This document shows, in pieces, positions 36,304-47,470 of a stretch of 64,000 bases of DNA. Within the stretch, counting starts at the first letter, position 1, and every line of letters begins with the position of its first letter. Origin of the DNA: Carettochelys insculpta (Eukaryota > Chordata > Testudines > Carettochelyidae); the NCBI RefSeq assembly GCF_033958435.1, contig NC_134141.1, positions 98,621,001 through 98,685,000 on the forward strand. Reading direction: 5' to 3'. The notes under the pieces are model-generated. The model ran no database searches, was not told where the DNA came from, and was given only the letters and a program-made list of their open reading frames with translations. Position numbers and translations under genes: made by a program.

Positions 36304-36732
36304 TTAAAGGAGCTGGAATAAACTTCTGGGCATGAGAATTGACCTTTGGAAATGTCCTTTGCAGTAGTCAGTAAAGCATGCTGCAATTTCTTGCTTTAGT
36401 TTATAGAGTTTAAACAAATTCTGAAACTTTCTCCTTGTCAAAATATATATATTTCCATGACCACTACAGTCAATTTCCCACTTCAGCACTGTACTTAAAA
36501 AGATTTGATAGTAGTGTCCCTCAGGCACTGCCAAGCCTTCTCCCAGGGAAAAGAGCAGTATAAAGAGATCTTCAGCAGCCCAGGCAGTGGGGAGAGAAGC
36601 CTTATTGTAACTGGCATACCAGAGCAAACATCGATCCTCATCTGTGATACCTGCATAAAGTAAGGTATAAAACACCACACTCCTTCCCATTTTTTGGGTT
36701 CTCTTGGGCTCTTGAATTGCTGTTAGCATCAT
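36304..36732 (-). CDS. Orphan 142-codon frame, candidate exon or coding relic
   Basis: I do not recognise the protein. The frame begins MMLTAIQEPKRTQK and includes ITDEDRCLLWYASYNKA, EDLFILLFSLGEGL, VPEGHYYQIFLSTVLKWE and RKFQNLFKLYKLKQEI, ending LFQLL. Composition is balanced (aromatic, acidic and basic residues spread along it) and looks like a helical cytosolic protein, unlike the low-complexity chance frames nearby. A CAG directly precedes the first ATG (36733-36735), a possible splice acceptor with a weak pyrimidine tract, after an in-frame TAA at 36745-36747. A GT (AAAG/GTCAAT, about 36344-36353) is a weak donor candidate. It is in unique sequence with no transposon hallmarks. It could be a terminal or internal exon, a retrocopy fragment or chance. 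Confidence 0.35.
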   Translation of the reverse strand: MMLTAIQEPKRTQKMGRSVVFYTLLYAGITDEDRCLLWYASYNKASLPTAWAAEDLFILLFSLGEGLAVPEGHYYQIFLSTVLKWEIDCSGHGNIYILTRRKFQNLFKLYKLKQEIAACFTDYCKGHFQRSILMPRSLFQLL

Positions 36733-36734
36733 CT

Positions 36735-37320
36735 GTGGCTTTCTGAGTTAATCCACTAATTGAAACTTCATTCCCCTATTCTTTTTTTTTTCTGAGTATA
36801 AGTATGGAAAGCATTTAGTATCCCTATTTTCTGGTTACATGGGTTATTTATTTGGATAGATTTATGTTGTTTGATAATTACATGTGGTGCAGTCATTTGG
36901 TTTCTTTCCTATGTTATAGGTCAGTATATAAAGCTGGATCATTAATCATGTCAATCCCTTGAAGAAAGAGAGGTGGTTTTAAGAGAAACTTCTGGGAAGA
37001 GCCAACTTTGGATAGAGTCTATGTAAAAACATTCATATGAGTATTTATTAATATTACATGTGTAAAAAATAAGAAAATACCTGAATTTCAACACGTTAGT
37101 AGATCCACTAACTCAACCTCTTCACCTCATTGACATAATAGTGTCACCCTGACAAATGATGACATTGCTGAAGTGCCTTGAGGAATTACAGCCCTTTAAG
37201 GAAGAGTTAGCATACAGAATCATGTTTAGACTAAGACATAATAAGACATATTTATGCTATAAACCCGTGGACTTCACTGCAGTGACACCACAGATTAATT
37301 TGGCCCAGTCTGCTTTATCT
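36735..37320. other. Unique noncoding DNA
   Basis: Nothing bounded is seen; a T-run lies at 36782-36791. Confidence 0.35.
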
Positions 37321-37360
37321 TATATATATATATAATATATAATATATAATATATATATCT
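37320..37360. repeat. TA-rich microsatellite
   Basis: An alternating TATATA run with interspersed ATATAAT units; a likely source of length polymorphism. Confidence 0.85.
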
Positions 37361-37439
37361 TATTCTTCATAGTCCTACAACCTAGATTAGGATCCATGAT
37401 GCTACTCTAATCTACACATACTATTGTAAAAGGAGATGC

Positions 37440-37745
37440 ATCCATCTATCTGTCCATCCATCCATCCCATGCCAGCCAGGTCCCTGGTACTGGAGCTGCC
37501 AGTGAAGCTCTGCAGCCTGGCCAGCTCCCAGCCTCGGGGCTGCTGGGGTTCCCTTCGGTTCCTGGGGCTGGAGCTGCCAGTGAGCTCTGCATCCTGACCA
37601 GTTCTTGGGCCCAGGGCTGCTGGGAGCTCTCCTGGCTGGGTCCCCCAGGCTGGGGCTGCTGGGCTTCCCCAGCCCCAGCTGGATCTTCGGGGCTGGAGCT
37701 GCCAGTGAGCTTGCAGCTTAGTGACTGCCGCAAAGGGGCGGGCCC
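37440..37745. repeat. GC-rich minisatellite
   Basis: A CATCCATC run (about 37440-37470) leads into degenerate units containing GGGGCTGGAGCTGCCAGTGA (near 37484, 37563 and 37690). Units are roughly 80-110 bp and diverged. The overlapping 131- and 111-codon minus frames are proline/serine-rich translations of the repeat, not genes. Confidence 0.65.
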
Positions 37746-37799
37746 TGGTAGTACAAATAATAAATATGCTGACAGCTTCATAATTTTGTTTTCTCATGA

Positions 37800-38530
37800 A
37801 AATTGAATGGGATTATAAATTGTTGATGGATGACTTCTCTTAGTGGATATTAGCATAAATATGTGATAGACTAAGGGACGATTCTCTTTGATGGGACCAA
37901 CCAGCAGAGAAAAAGAGGCTATCAGTGAGCTGGTTATATTTCTCTGTTGAAATCTATCCCTGGCCCCTGGCACAGGTTAGAACAGCATGGGTACTGCTCT
38001 AACATATGTCAGATGACAACGGTTCCCAAGGGGCATCTGCCCGTGGGAATTACTGGAAAATTTTATGATCTTCTTCCCCTGCCTTCCTGTACCAGGATTC
38101 TTTGGGTGAGAGGTATAGTAACTATCTTTAATGACACTAAGGACATAATGACGCATAAGCCTCATACCAGGAGAATTCCCAGCATAGGGTTTCCTTTCAG
38201 CCTCTGCTCCCTTTGCACCACTCTCAGTCAGAGAATCTGCAGCTATGTGTCTTTGCTTTTTAAAAATAGATCCTTATGGAAAATATAAAGACATTTTAGT
38301 GTGTATAATGATGCTTTCTTAGCAAATTTCAAAATTTCTTTAAAAGTCTGTTTTTTGAAAAATTGTGCGGGAAATTGGAAATTTTTGCAAATTTCAGGTA
38401 CTATATTTAGTATAAATGCTTGGTTATTGCAGTAAATGAGAACAGACCAGATCCTTGAACAGATTTGTTATGAATGTTCACACCAGCTCATTAAGATAAG
38501 TAATGCACAGAAAGGCTCAGCCAAAGAGTT
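37800..38530. other. Unique noncoding DNA
   Basis: No gene or bounded repeat is recognised; the 113-codon frame 37947-38288 has no domain. Confidence 0.35.
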
Positions 38531-38532
38531 TG

Positions 38533-38712
38533 TGGAGCCCAAGGTAGCATGCTGACAGTGGGACCCAGCCAACAAACAAAGCCCCTGAGGACATGTTCAC
38601 AGTGGGGCCTAGCCAGTGGGCGAAGCCCAAGGCAGCATGTTGAGAGTGGGGCCTCATGGGTGGATGTGCAGCGCCCATGGTAGCACATTGACGGTGGGTC
38701 CCAGCTGGTGGC
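38533..38712. repeat. Minisatellite, about four 45-50-bp units
   Basis: Units share GCCCAAGGTAGCATG(C/T)TGA and AGTGGGGCCTAGCCAGTGG-like blocks, starting near 38537, 38580, 38627 and 38670. The 65-codon minus frame reads through the repeat. Confidence 0.7.
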
Positions 38713-38714
38713 CA

Positions 38715-39478
38715 GCGGATGCTATAGTCATTGGAGCATGGGGTCCTGCATTTTCACCTCCCTTGTTCACCTTGCCCTAAGGCAAGGCATGTGTATAGAT
38801 TTTTGAAAAAGAACTTGGATTAGGCCAGGAGGAAAACCAAAGTATGGAGCTGAACATACTGCTTCTGTGGAATGTAAATCGTTAGAGTCTTGGAGAATGT
38901 ATGTTAAGGCAATTTGTAAATCACTCTTTTCATCTCTGCTCTTTTGCCATCAGTGCAATTTCTTGCAGATGATGCTCACACTGTATCCATTTTCAGAGCT
39001 CATTGTTTTTTGCTCCTTAATTCAAACTATAAAAATTCATTTCCCAGATTTCACATCCATATTATGATGCTGGAAGGATTCACATTTATGTAGTACTAAG
39101 AAGAATGCAGACAATCACACAGCATGTTATTTGACCAGATGGTTGATAACATGAACATAAAAAGTAATGTATCTTCGTAAGAGCTAATGCTCAGTCTAAT
39201 AAAATAACTAATACTTGTTTAAATAAATTTCAGTCGTTTTTGTAGTACCACTGAATGTAGGAATTTGTTAAAGTTTAGTATGGAAGCATATTTGTCTCAG
39301 TTTATTGTAGAAAATATAGTCTACAAAGAAAATGTATGGGAACTGTGCTTGAAACTAAAAAAAGTCAACATCCAAGAAAGGAATGTATGGTGGAGAAAGG
39401 TTTGTCTACTTTTCTCTCCCCTTCACACTGTTTAACTGCCTCACAATCACTAATACATTTTATCGACTCAACACTCCA
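38715..39478. other. Unique AT-rich noncoding DNA
   Basis: Nothing bounded is seen. Confidence 0.35.
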
Positions 39479-39479
39479 G

Positions 39480-39597
39480 ATTATAAATGAGGAACTGAGG
39501 CACAGAGTAATGGGTTATCTTGTCCAAGGTCAAAGAGGAACAATATGCTACAGCCAGCAACTGAACCTAAATCTGGTCAGTCCTAGACTCCAGCTTT
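39480..39597 (-). repeat. MIR/CORE-SINE-like ancient repeat
   Basis: The plus strand reads ATGAGGAACTGAGGCACAGAG, CTTGTCCAAGGTCAAAGAGG and CAGCAACTGAACCTAAATCTG in the order of the reverse complement of MIR (GAAACTGAGGCACAGAG, CTTGCCCAAGGTCAC, GGCAGAGCCGGGATTTGAACC). The box-B-like end is recognisable. Confidence 0.75.
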
Positions 39598-39599
39598 AA

Positions 39600-40810
39600 G
39601 TATAAGATCATCCTTTCTGTAATTCAACCAATTTTACAATTAACAGGCAACACAATCTTTTTTTAGAAAATACTAGAAGACTTCCTCAGCATGGCTCAGA
39701 TCCTTAACTCAATTTTTATTTTTCTTCATTTAAATCATAGTTCAGGGGTAGGGCTGGGGATGAGGGGTGAAATATGCAGTCTGCTCTGGGGAGAGAGGAC
39801 TCCCCCAGACCTCTCTCACTGCAACAGCTTGGGGCCAAGTGAGAAGTGCATCTCCATGGCTACTGCAGCTCCAGCAGGCAGAACTGGGGTAGGGATGCTG
39901 CCCAAGTTCGTCTGTGCCCTATGTTCCCCAGCAAAGGTCCCTCTAATTTTCCATCCATGAAATAAATGTTGTCATGCATGCCTAGGCATGTGCAAATGTT
40001 CATCACCAATAGAAACACTGGCAGCCAGGCGTGGGAACCTCTAGGAGCTCAGCTAATGAGCTGGTTGGCACTTGAATTTCTCCTGGGCGACTGCCCAATG
40101 CTCATATTACAGAAAACACTGCTCCCCAGTCAGTGTGAGGAATGGAGCACAGTGTGCAATTTACCCCTGCTCCCTGGTGAAGGGGAACAGTTCTGTATGA
40201 ATTGGGGGGAACTTCAAGCACCCGCTCCACCATCCTTAAAAGGTGCCTGGGGATAGGAGTCTCAGGGCTGAGGTAGACCAGGATGTGGGATGGTAGAGGG
40301 TGGCACCCCTAGGCAGCCCATTTCACCTGTCTGGTGATTCTCTCTCTTTTCTACATGGCTTTATGAGAAGCAATCCCATTCCAGGCACATCCCATGTTCC
40401 TGGCACAATCAAATCCTGACCTTGCTTTAAGATACGATGATCAGGAATTTGGTGGTCCTTGCTCTTACCATTTAGGAGTTCTTGAACAAGCAGACACACA
40501 GACAAACTCTCACATATATAGCAGATAATATCATTTGCTTTGCTCCATGTCATCTTGAGAAACAATATTATAAATAATGAGTATAGTTATTTCCTGTGTA
40601 TGTATGTTTAGATATCTGAAATGTGTTCTAGAATATCATATATTCCATCAGTACAAGTAAGTGTTTAGGGGCCAAGCTTTGGAAAAATAGGATTTTCTAT
40701 TTCGAAGCAAGAAGTTAGGCTCCTGGGATCATATTTGGGCTCCTAACAGGCAGAACTAATTTCCAACCTGTTTTGCAAAGAGCGTTCAGATCCATAGATA
40801 GGTATTATTA
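39600..40810. other. Noncoding DNA, unclassified
   Basis: A moderately GC-rich part at 39740-40260 contains frames of 89-96 codons without a domain. It may include an unrecognised old repeat. No gene is supported. Confidence 0.35.
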
Positions 40811-41143
40811 CAGTAAATGTTTTTTTATATCCAGCAGCCCCGGGACCAGGAGGATGGTGGATATTCAAATATTCTGGGTAATAGAGAGAGATACCTAGAA
40901 ATGCATAACACTAAAGAAAAATAAGCTTAGATATTAACAAACAAACAAAAATGTATGCAGAGTACTTTACCAACAACAGTAGTATTGTACACTGTAAACT
41001 TACACTGTGTGTGCTATATTTATTTGTGTTTACTTTCACTATACTGTACTTATGGTAAATGCAACTAAAATTGACTTATAGTTAAAATACTGGTTATTTG
41101 AAAGTTCCAGATGATAGAATGCTGGGTATGGAACAGTTTGCTG
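40811..41143. mobile_element. Tigger-like MITE, 333 bp, copy B (inverted relative to copy A)
   Basis: Starts CAGTAAATG after TA (40809-40810) and ends GGAACAGTTTGCTG. It is the inverted counterpart of 29638-29970; matching blocks include TATATCCAGCAGCCCC against GGGGCCGTTGGATAT and AACAACAGTAGTA against TACTGTTGTTG. Same length, 333 bp. No coding capacity. Confidence 0.7.
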
Positions 41144-43327
41144 CACAATTATTTTACAATGTATTTTAACGCTCAACAAGTCCCTCTGAAATCACTGGAA
41201 GCTACTTTATATTCAGTATTTTGAAAAATAGGCCACTTAGGAGTCTAATTTTAATCTCCTTCTTTTGAAAATCTTGTTTGCAGAAAAACTGACCAAGTTT
41301 ATTGTCCCAACCCTGTAATCTACTTTCTAGGGCCAAAGTGCTGAGTGAAGACTTCCACGGGCATGTTCTCTACCCACATCATAACATCTCCTCATGGAAA
41401 TTGTTATTGATTCTCCACTGAAGTTAATGGAAGGTCTACCTTCCAAAAAAAAAAGAGAGTGTTCAGGGCTTCGCCACCCAGGAATTTCAGAACAGTATCT
41501 TCTTCACAGGCTTTGCTTTCTATCTACTCATTCATTCCTAGACAGACCTTAGTCCCTTTCCCCTTCACAACCCATAGGAGTTATGTTAAAAATACTTGCT
41601 TTTAAAGACACTGCAACATCTGCAGCAACATTACAGCGTGTCTGTGGCTAAGTCAATCTCACTGTGTCACCTTTATTTGTGTCAGCTGTGTGGCGCTCCC
41701 TTCTTTGGCTAGAAAGAGACAGAAAGAGATGACAGGAGGGTCAGGGGACTCTTCTCTTTCACTCGGACTCTTTCTCCAGTGCCAACTGCAATCAGATTGT
41801 TAGCATGTCAGTTCAATCTGTCAGAATCCCCTGAGCGCTGTTCAGCCAGCCATGAGGAAATATCTTGTGTATTGGAAGCGGATGTCCCTTAACAACACCC
41901 AGTCACTCAGTCATGCAGCCTAAATGGAGCAGCAGACAGCACCTTCACACCAGTGTATGTTAACTGAGCTCTCCATTGATGTATCTTGACCTAATAAGAA
42001 GACCAGCAAAAAAGGCCAGGGTGAAGAACAGAGCAAGGCTTGATTGTTGCTAACCTTGCCTTGTCTGTTAAAAATGCTGGCTTTCTTTCTCTAGTCAGTC
42101 AGCAGAAACAAATTTTATATGAAGAACTCAGAATAGAAATCCTTTTATGCAGTATGGGAATGTAACCACTAGATGACACCAAGAGATAATTCCCATAGTC
42201 CTGATTTTCTATTCTTTATTCAGCTGTCTGTTCAAAAGGTGACATTCTTGCTGAGATTGTAATTAAGATTACAGAGGTACACAAATTAAGTGATCTGGCA
42301 AGTATTAATAGTTACCTTACTTTAATATTACCAATTACTGTCCTAGAGAGCAAACAGCCTGGAATTTATGATCATTTGGACAGTGGACCTCAAACACTAC
42401 CTCTTTTTTCCTGCTGTGTGTACCTTTAATTATTTATTACAGCAGAATCATTTGTATCACCACAGTTAAGGGACTGTCAGGCTTTCCACTGTTATTTCTC
42501 ACTCCTTTCAGTGGCTTGTAATTCGCTGGTAAAAAAAATAAAATAAAAGGAAAATCATCCTATGTGAATTGCCAAGAGCCAGGAAAGGATTATTTCTAAA
42601 AAAATTAAAATGTGTTTCTCTACTCCTGATAATTTCTGACACAATTTTAATTCACAATGATGTTTTTAGATAAGTGTTTGTACTTCCCTTTTTAACTGAA
42701 ATGTTAAAAGTGAATTGTCCGTAATATGAACTAGTGTGATTTAAGGTTTGGGAAGAAAAAGAATTCTTTTTAATGATTGAGTTATATAATTTTCATAATT
42801 GGTTACCTGACATTTGTAGACTTCTTTCAACCAAAAATGCGTTTGAATGTATAATCATTTAAAACTGACAAGCTCTCTTGGGTGCTTCATTGATCAAAAT
42901 GCTCTACGTTTCAGAGTGGTACATAAGAGACTTAGCTATGTGACGTTAATGTCAAATAGATCTGCACGGCATGCTTTCAAAATAAAGGATTATTTTGTCC
43001 ATTCAGCAACTGAGCAAGTTGTGGGTTGCTCAACCTCACCAAATCTTTATTTTATCCCCACCTACAAAAAAGAAAAACAAAAGCAAAACCCATTTTACCT
43101 AAAGCAAACCCCCACAAGTGTTCACCAGTTTTCACAAAGAAATAATTTCATTGTTTTTCTAACATGAATTTATGAATGTACGAGTACCTATGTCATTTAT
43201 GCATTTTAATCTTAATATTGCTAAATTTGAGCTTGTAGTTGTTTTTACAATCCTTATAATTTTTTTCCAGTGGCCTAATAAGTGTTATGTAGTATATAGC
43301 CCTTCTAATACATTTTTGGAGGATAGT
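41144..43327. other. Unique interval
   Basis: About 2.2 kb with no recognised gene or transposon. The 106-codon frame at 42847-43167 and the 73-codon frame at 43172-43393 have no domain; the second runs into a SINE. A block near 41400-41430 resembles an old amniote repeat. Confidence 0.35.
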
Positions 43328-43455
43328 GACACAGAGATAGCCGTGTTAGTCTGTATCCTATCAAAACAAAAAAGCAGTCATGTTGCACTTTAAAGACTAA
43401 CAACATAATATATTAAGTTGTGAAATTTTGTGGGACAGACCCACTTCTTCAGATC
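43328..43455 (+). repeat. SINE copy with head, left member of an inverted pair
   Basis: The head ACACAGAGATAGCCGTGTTAG is followed by TCTGTATCC, an A-rich spacer, GCACTTTAAAGACTAACAAC and GTGGGACAGACCCACTTCTTCAG. It is 5' complete and faces the copy at 43556-43671. Confidence 0.8.
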
Positions 43456-43555
43456 ACATCAGAAGAGCAGAGGGATTTGCCAACCTTGACAACAATTTTT
43501 CTGACTTCTCAACGTTGATAACAAATTTTGGACCTCTGTGCTTTATAGATTGTGT

Positions 43556-43671
43556 CTGTTCTGGTAAGGCTATGATCTGAAGAAGTGGGTCTGTCCCTCT
43601 GTGTCATGAAAGCTCATCACCTAAAAATTATTTTATTAGTCTTTCAAGTGCTACAGGGCTGCTTTTTTTAA
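43556..43671 (-). repeat. SINE copy, right member of an inverted pair (head missing)
   Basis: CTGAAGAAGTGGGTCTGTCC, CATGAAAGCTCATCACCTAA and AGTCTTTCAAGTGCTACAGG are the minus-strand SINE body. The two copies are separated by about 100 bases (43456-43555) and can fold into a stem. Confidence 0.75.
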
Positions 43672-43969
43672 GAGGATAGAGTGACTATCATGTTGTATTA
43701 ATAACTTGTGAAGAGTAATTGTAAAAATGTCAGTCATGAACACTGCACATATAAGCAAAATCGTCAAACAAATTGGGTGCTAGAACTGTGAGACTAACCA
43801 GTTTTGACATTGCATTTGATGATTTTAACAAGAGTAGTCCTTCATAGAAAGAATTATAGACTTGACCTCCCTGGACCTCCTGAAACTTCAGGTTCAAATC
43901 CCAATATAGCAGACTCCATTCTTCACTCTCATTAAATACTTTGAATTACTTCAGTGCAGTTTCCTCTTT

Positions 43970-44160
43970 GTCTTTATTATTATTATTATTATTATTACAC
44001 TTAGACACTCTAATCATGGATTAGTGCCCTACTGTCCAAGCTGCTGTATAAACTCAGAACAAAAAGTCACTGTCCAAGACCTTTACAATTTAAGTCAAAG
44101 ATGAGACAACCAATACCTGGCCACAGTTAACAGATGGGTATAAGGTGCAGGAGGGGAGCA
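43970..44160 (+). repeat. Ancient amniote interspersed repeat with ATT tract
   Basis: An ATT microsatellite (about 43974-43996) is followed by ACACTCTAATCATGGATTAG, GCTGCTGTATAAACTCAGAAC, 'AAAAAGTCACTGTCCAAGAC' and TTTACAATTTAAGTC. This order matches a repeat I recall as very common in turtles and birds (CTAGTCATGGACCAGGACCC ... GCTGTACAAACACAGAACA ... AGAGCTTACAATCTAA). The family name is not assigned. Confidence 0.6.
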
Positions 44161-44164
44161 AAAT

Positions 44165-45260
44165 AACAGTGAAATTATTGTGGTCAGTATAATAAACAAT
44201 GGCTGTACATCTCTCAAACAAGACCTGAAAAACCAATGTCATGTCAGCAATTCATGGATGTGAGTTTACCTTGGGATTCTTGGCTACACTTTCTGACCCA
44301 GTTGCAGTGTGTGCAGTGTCTGTTTGGTTGCTGTCCTCCACTTTAGAAACATGTTCATAGATTATAAAGCAAGAAAAGACCATTGTGATCATGTCGTTTG
44401 ACCTCCTGCAGGTACACTACCTCTTGGTGATGTTGTAGTATACAGCTTATGAAATTTTCAAAGGTTGTTCAGAATGTAATAGGAGAGGCATGTAAAATAT
44501 TACTATTATAATTGTGAGTATTTTCCTTTTAAAAATAGAGATTTTCTTAAGAAAGTGGGCCCTGATATTATCTTTCTACTTGTGTTCAAACATACATTTT
44601 CACAAAAGTAAAAAAGGTCACATCCTTCCTGAGAATGAATCACAGCTGTCATCATATTTCCATACATAAAACAAATGAACACATACTATTTTTTAAATGT
44701 ATGTGTTCACCTGAGAAAATTGAGTTACATTTGACTAGAAGAAGACAGCTGTCTCAAGTGAAAGCACAACATGTTTTGCTTCGTGCTTAATTGTTAAAAA
44801 TCAATTATTTTGCCCAGGTCAGTTTACAAGCCATTCAGATTGCCTCATAAAACTATAATGGGTTCCCTTGTGCTTCCAAACCATTGTGAAGGATGGGGCA
44901 GATAACTGAGTTTCTGTCATCTGGGATGCAGCTACAACTATTAGAAATGTTTGCTATTTTTAGGGGAAAAAATAATTTTAGTTTTTTAAAAATCCTATTT
45001 AAAAAAAATCCTAAAAATATTTTGTAAATCTCTCATTTCTGCAAAATTTTAAAAACGTTAATATTTATTAAAAACATAACTGAAAATATTATCTAAACTT
45101 TGTGCATTCAGAACTTTTGTTTTATTTTTTGGAAGGTGAACTCTTATGACTGTAGCTGTAAGGGACTGTTGAGAGATGTACAGTTGGAAACTTTTCCACT
45201 AATTGTTTTCTTCCTCTCATAATGTCAGTTACATTAACTATAATGAGTGGAAAGAAATAT
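44165..45260. other. Unique AT-rich noncoding DNA
   Basis: No gene or bounded repeat is recognised; runs of A and T lie near 44960-45010. Confidence 0.35.
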
Positions 45261-45264
45261 TATT

Positions 45265-45592
45265 AGCACCAAGCTTTCAAAAGCCATAAACCAAGCTCCC
45301 AAAATCATGAGATTGGTTTGAAAATCATGATTTTTTTAAAAAAATAATATTTTAAGGGTGATATCTTTATTTTGTTTTGTTCAGAAAGGAGGGGATTTTA
45401 GAACCTTGCAAACCTTTATGGTGAACTGTTTTCTCATTTTCAAGCTTTTCTTCATATCATAATGTCTCAAAACTTACTTTTTAGAAAATTAGTCGAAGCT
45501 TTAAAGTTTTGATTCCAGTAGCTGGAACTTTAAAAATAACAAAACAAATGTGATGAGATTCCAGATAAAATTGTGAGAGTTGGCAACATTGT
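45265..45592 (+). repeat. Ancient interspersed repeat (ATCATGAGATTGG ... GAGAGTTGGCAACA)
   Basis: Blocks AAAATCATGAGATTGG, AAAATCATGATTTTTTTAAA, a TTTTCAAGCTTTTC block and the end TTGTGAGAGTTGGCAACATTG occur in an order I recall from a widespread sauropsid repeat. No coding capacity. The class is unknown to me. Confidence 0.5.
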
Positions 45593-45858
45593 GAGTAAAC
45601 AAATATTTCTAGATGTACATACCTAAATAGAAGTTCGTTCATTTCTAAAATATCCTCTTTTAATTCCCCAGGGGGAAAATCATATTGGTGCAGTATAAAG
45701 CTTTTATTTATGTAAGTAGTATCCTGCTACAAGAGAATTTCTATTTTAACATATACAATCTACAGATATCAACAGAAGTTTAATGCACACAAAAATGTTC
45801 TTGTTCAGCATCGGGACTGTAACACAAACCAACTCTACTTCCTAATTCTTTCGATCCA

Positions 45859-46031
45859 CTTTTTTGTGTGTGGATGCACTCTTTCAAAAGAAGATCTTCT
45901 GGAAGAGCTCTTCCGAAAGATCATCTTTAGAAATATGGCTGACCTGTAGATGCGGCCCTAGAGGGTTACCAATTTCAAAATAATGCACCCACTGTTTTGA
46001 AATTATTTTGAAATAGCTTGTGCATAGTATA
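45859..46031. mobile_element. Harbinger-type MITE fragment (TATTTTGAAAT and TTCGAAAGA type)
   Basis: GTGTGGATGCACTCTTTCAAAAGAAG closely resembles the terminal region at 56397-56426 of the Harbinger transposon (GTATGGATGTACTCTTTCG). The right part (TGAAATTATTTTGAAATAGC) resembles the words of the 19156-19547 MITE. It is a mosaic or decayed copy. Confidence 0.5.
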
Positions 46032-46035
46032 GATA

Positions 46036-46330
46036 GCTGTAGCTACACTTTCCCTCCCTTTCCGAAGTGGCATGTAAATACAGTTGTTCAAAAATGCTTA
46101 CGAGGCACCGATTTAAATATCTCATGAATCATTAGTATATTCCCATGGGATTTCGCTTTCTAAAGGGGCTGCTTTTGAAATACAAACAGCTGTGTAGGTG
46201 GGGTTCCGTCAAAAGGAAACCCCTCTTTCAAAAGCACCCTTCTTCCCAATTTGGCCACAGCAGATGACAGCTCAGTTATTTTGAAATAATTGATGTTATT
46301 TTGACATAACTGGGTAGTGTAACCATAGCC
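46036..46330. mobile_element. MITE related to the fold-back family
   Basis: The left end GCTGTAGCTACACTTTCCC and right end GGGTAGTGTAACCATAGCC are imperfect inverted termini. The interior shares GGGGCTGCTTTTGAAATAC and GGGGTTCCGTCAAAAGGAA with the element at 23298-23545, then adds TTATTTTGAAATAATTG words. A TAA follows the right end. No coding capacity. Confidence 0.6.
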
Positions 46331-46337
46331 TAAGTCA

Positions 46338-46400
46338 GGGACGGAACTGGGAATGGTACCCGGGTCTTCTGACTCCTACTACTAACCCATTAGAGCTAAA
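46338..46400 (-). repeat. Possible tRNA-derived SINE relic
   Basis: GGTACCCGGGTCTTCTGACTCC followed by ACTAACCCATTAGAGCT resembles the reverse complement of a tRNA-like SINE head with box B and box A spacing. Too short for a firm call. Confidence 0.35.
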
Positions 46401-46649
46401 TTTCCACCTTAATATCCATTAAAGGTGGTTAGATATGTACATAATGTGCCACAACATCCAGCTGAGTTAAGGACTAAATGTCAGCTCTAGGACACCATCC
46501 TGCAATAGTTCTCCCCATCTGTAATCTTATTCCCACACAAAATGTAACTGAACTGTGAAGAAAAAACTGTTCACAGGCTTGGATTCTTAACCTGGCACTT
46601 TCCTTTTTTTATTTTTGCTTTTTCTATACAATTCTAGCAGCTATATAAG

Positions 46650-47470
46650 TGTAACCCTTCTGCTAGGAGGGGGAGTCAGCAAAAAGAGACAATTTCAGTT
46701 TTCTAGGGGTTTCCTTAAGACTTAACTGACACTGGCTTGAGTCCCCAGCCAGAAACCTGGTAAACTACCTATACCTCCAGAGTTTCTTTCACAAGTAATT
46801 CTCCCCAGCTCACAAACACTGAATTCAGGGTTACAACAATAACAATAACAGCAATTTTTAAGGGAGAATAGGGAGGAACAGAAGAAAATAGAATAGATAT
46901 AAAACAATCAGCAATTAACAGTTACTAAATGCAAAAAGTTAAGACTCCTGCCCCTCAAGGATATCTTAACAATGGTTCTAACCTCAGCCCCTTGGCATCG
47001 CGAACGTCTGGTATGTTCTGGTCACATCCTTCATCCCCAGCTCCCAGCTCAGTTAACTGTGTGGGACTGTGGAGTGCAAGGATCCTAGCAGGTCAGTGCT
47101 GCCAGTGCCAAGGGCGGCTCTTGGGGCTCTCCTACCTAACATGCTGGAGTGATTTCACCTTTGATTCTTGAGAAGGGAGGCCAGCCCCAAAGGCCCTCAG
47201 AAAAGCTGCTGCTCTGTCTGGGTTTCAGCCCAGGCTGTTTAGCTCTGCCAATACTCTGCACTGTCTGTTGCCTTACAGAAGTTGTTCGTGACACTGTGTG
47301 CTATTTTCACCTTGGATTTGCTGCTAGTTTGTCTTATCCCCTTCAGCAGTTTCACTCACATCCTGATAGGGCATCAGTCCTCACCACCAAACAACTGGAC
47401 TTTTTCTTTCCTCTGTCCCTCTCTTAGCTACCTCCAGCCTCCCTCACCCTAATGCACCTGACAGCTGTCT
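46650..47470. other. Possible LTR or leader relic
   Basis: Starts TGTAACCCTTCTGCTAGG, which resembles the start of Gypsy-type LTRs recalled from turtles, and is GC-richer than the flanks. No matching end, duplication or coding block was found. Frames of 80-92 codons here are unsupported. Confidence 0.3.

Noticed and set aside
37402..37797. 131- and 111-codon minus frames
   Set aside because: Read through a minisatellite; proline/serine-rich without a domain.
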